From assembly GCF_002021815.1 (NCBI RefSeq), contig NZ_CP019952.1:837001-901000 (forward strand): DNA of 64,000 nucleotides, given 5' to 3'. The position numbers and the translations under genes were made by a program. This document shows positions 63,156 to 64,000 of this stretch, piece after piece. Within the stretch, counting starts at the first letter, position 1; each line of letters starts with the position of its first letter. The DNA is from Pseudomonas parafulva. GTDB lineage: Bacteria > Pseudomonadota > Gammaproteobacteria > Pseudomonadales > Pseudomonadaceae. Below the pieces are notes generated by a model. It was not told the origin of the DNA. It did not search any database and was given only the letters and a program-made list of their open reading frames with translations.

Positions 63156-64000
63156 ATGAAGATGTTGAAAACCACCCTGGCAGTCCTGACCGCTGCCGCT
63201 GCCCTGGGCGCTGTGAGTACGGCCCAGGCCGGGGCGACGCTCGATGCGGTTAAGAAGAAGGGCTTCGTCCAGTGTGGCGTGAGTGACGGTCTTCCTGGCT
63301 TCTCGGTTCCGGATGCACAAGGCAAGATCGTCGGGATCGACGCCGATGTCTGCCGCGCCGTGGCGGCAGCCGTGTTCGGGGACGCGACCAAGGTCAAGTT
63401 CAGCCAGCTCAACGCCAAGGAACGCTTCACCGCGCTGCAATCGGGCGAAGTCGACGTGCTGTCGCGCAACACCACCTGGACCAGTTCGCGCGATGCCGGC
63501 ATGGGCCTGATGTTCACCGGGGTCACCTATTACGACGGCGTAGGTTTCCTGGTCAACAAGAAGCTTGGCGTATCCAGTGCCAAGGAGCTCGATGGCGCGA
63601 CCATCTGCATCCAGGCCGGCACCACGACCGAACTGAACGTATCGGACTTCTTCCGCGCCAACGGCCTGAAATACACTCCCATCACCTTCGACACCTCGGA
63701 TGAAAGCGCCAAGTCCCTGGAGTCTGGCCGTTGCGATGTGCTGACGTCGGACAAATCTCAACTGTTCGCCCAGCGTTCCAAGCTGGCTGCCCCAGCTGAC
63801 TACGTGGTACTGCCGGAAACCATTTCCAAGGAACCGTTGGGGCCGGTCGTGCGCAAGGGTGACGAGGAGTGGTTCAGCATCGTCAAGTGGACCCTGTTCG
63901 CCATGCTCAATGCCGAAGAAGCCGGCATCACCTCCAAGAACGTCGAGGCCGAGGCCAAGGGCACCAAGAACCCGGACGTGGCGCGTCTGCTCGGTGGCGA
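63156..64000 (+). CDS. aapJ: General L-amino acid ABC transporter, periplasmic binding protein AapJ (3' end beyond window)
   Basis: From ATG 63156 (GGAGG eight bases upstream) 281 codons are open to the window edge; the family length is about 340. The signal peptide runs to STAQAG (residue 25). The mature part has CGVSDGLPGFS, GIDADVCRAVAAAVFGD, NARERF-like NAKERFTALQSGEVDVLSRNTTWT (in parts) and SLESGRCDVLTSDKSQL. It binds amino acids for the AapQMP permease, whose genes should follow to the right. Preceded by a 331-base gap with promoter-like AT stretches but no gene. Confidence 0.93.
   Translation, partial: MKMLKTTLAVLTAAAALGAVSTAQAGATLDAVKKKGFVQCGVSDGLPGFSVPDAQGKIVGIDADVCRAVAAAVFGDATKVKFSQLNAKERFTALQSGEVDVLSRNTTWTSSRDAGMGLMFTGVTYYDGVGFLVNKKLGVSSAKELDGATICIQAGTTTELNVSDFFRANGLKYTPITFDTSDESAKSLESGRCDVLTSDKSQLFAQRSKLAAPADYVVLPETISKEPLGPVVRKGDEEWFSIVKWTLFAMLNAEEAGITSKNVEAEAKGTKNPDVARLLGG

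Overview
The window is ordinary high-GC chromosomal DNA of a Pseudomonas from the P. putida group. It carries the homogentisate operon hmgABC with hmgR, a short-LOV protein of the PpSB1 type, a PpoR-type LuxR solo, FabV, a MapZ-type PilZ protein next to radA/mscL, and the Pseudomonas-type DUF3509. Genes are tightly packed. No rRNA, tRNA, CRISPR array, transposase or prophage was seen.

Region 1-13 kb: rlmG (cut by the left edge), the LuxR solo ppoR, ferredoxin-NADP reductase, mscL, radA, a xanthine/uracil-type permease, mapZ, a secreted AA10 polysaccharide monooxygenase, cstA with its small partner, a YjiA-type GTPase, and a MetF-MetV-like fusion. Region 13-20 kb: a protein made only of the MetE N-terminal domain behind a tandem MetR-like operator, a thiolase, fabV, HopJ- and DUF1244-type small proteins, folM, a membrane-anchored ABM protein, and a PilZ gene that overlaps a blue-light LOV gene. 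Region 20-30 kb: a flavodoxin, an alpha/beta hydrolase, hmgR/hmgABC, a lipoprotein, a SirB1-type protein, a Leu/Phe/Glu dehydrogenase homologue lacking its catalytic lysine, LexA-controlled yebG, psiE, DUF3509 and an HPF/RaiA protein. Region 30-38 kb: an iron-uptake block (Fur-like box, DUF3649-PepSY-DUF3325, FecI-type sigma, FecR-type regulator, TonB receptor, AraC regulator), then an EamA exporter.

Region 39-53 kb: a GhrB-type reductase with a LysR regulator, then two export systems. The first is AaeAB-like (OM lipoprotein, FUSC pump, AaeX-like DUF1656 peptide, adaptor). The second is an EmrAB-type DHA2 pump with adaptor and OM lipoprotein, preceded by a LysR gene. A triplet of palindromic repeats and a UspA gene lie between them. 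Region 53.4-55.5 kb is the one clearly accessory patch: it is AT-richer, holds two unrecognised genes, and abuts a decapitated adaptor-protein gene. It sits next to yaaA, where other Pseudomonas usually have the alginate operon. Region 55.5-64 kb: yaaA, a degenerate NodB-type deacetylase, a PIN-PhoH protein, moaCDE, rhlB, a carboxylesterase, and aapJ (cut by the right edge).

From memory of P. putida KT2440, the left block (to about 38.9 kb) and the right block (from about 38.95 kb) are far apart and oppositely numbered there. This suggests an inversion junction in the EamA/ghrB gap. The most interesting leads are the MetE-N plus MetF-MetV pair, the overlapping LOV-PilZ genes, and the accessory patch with its truncated adaptor.
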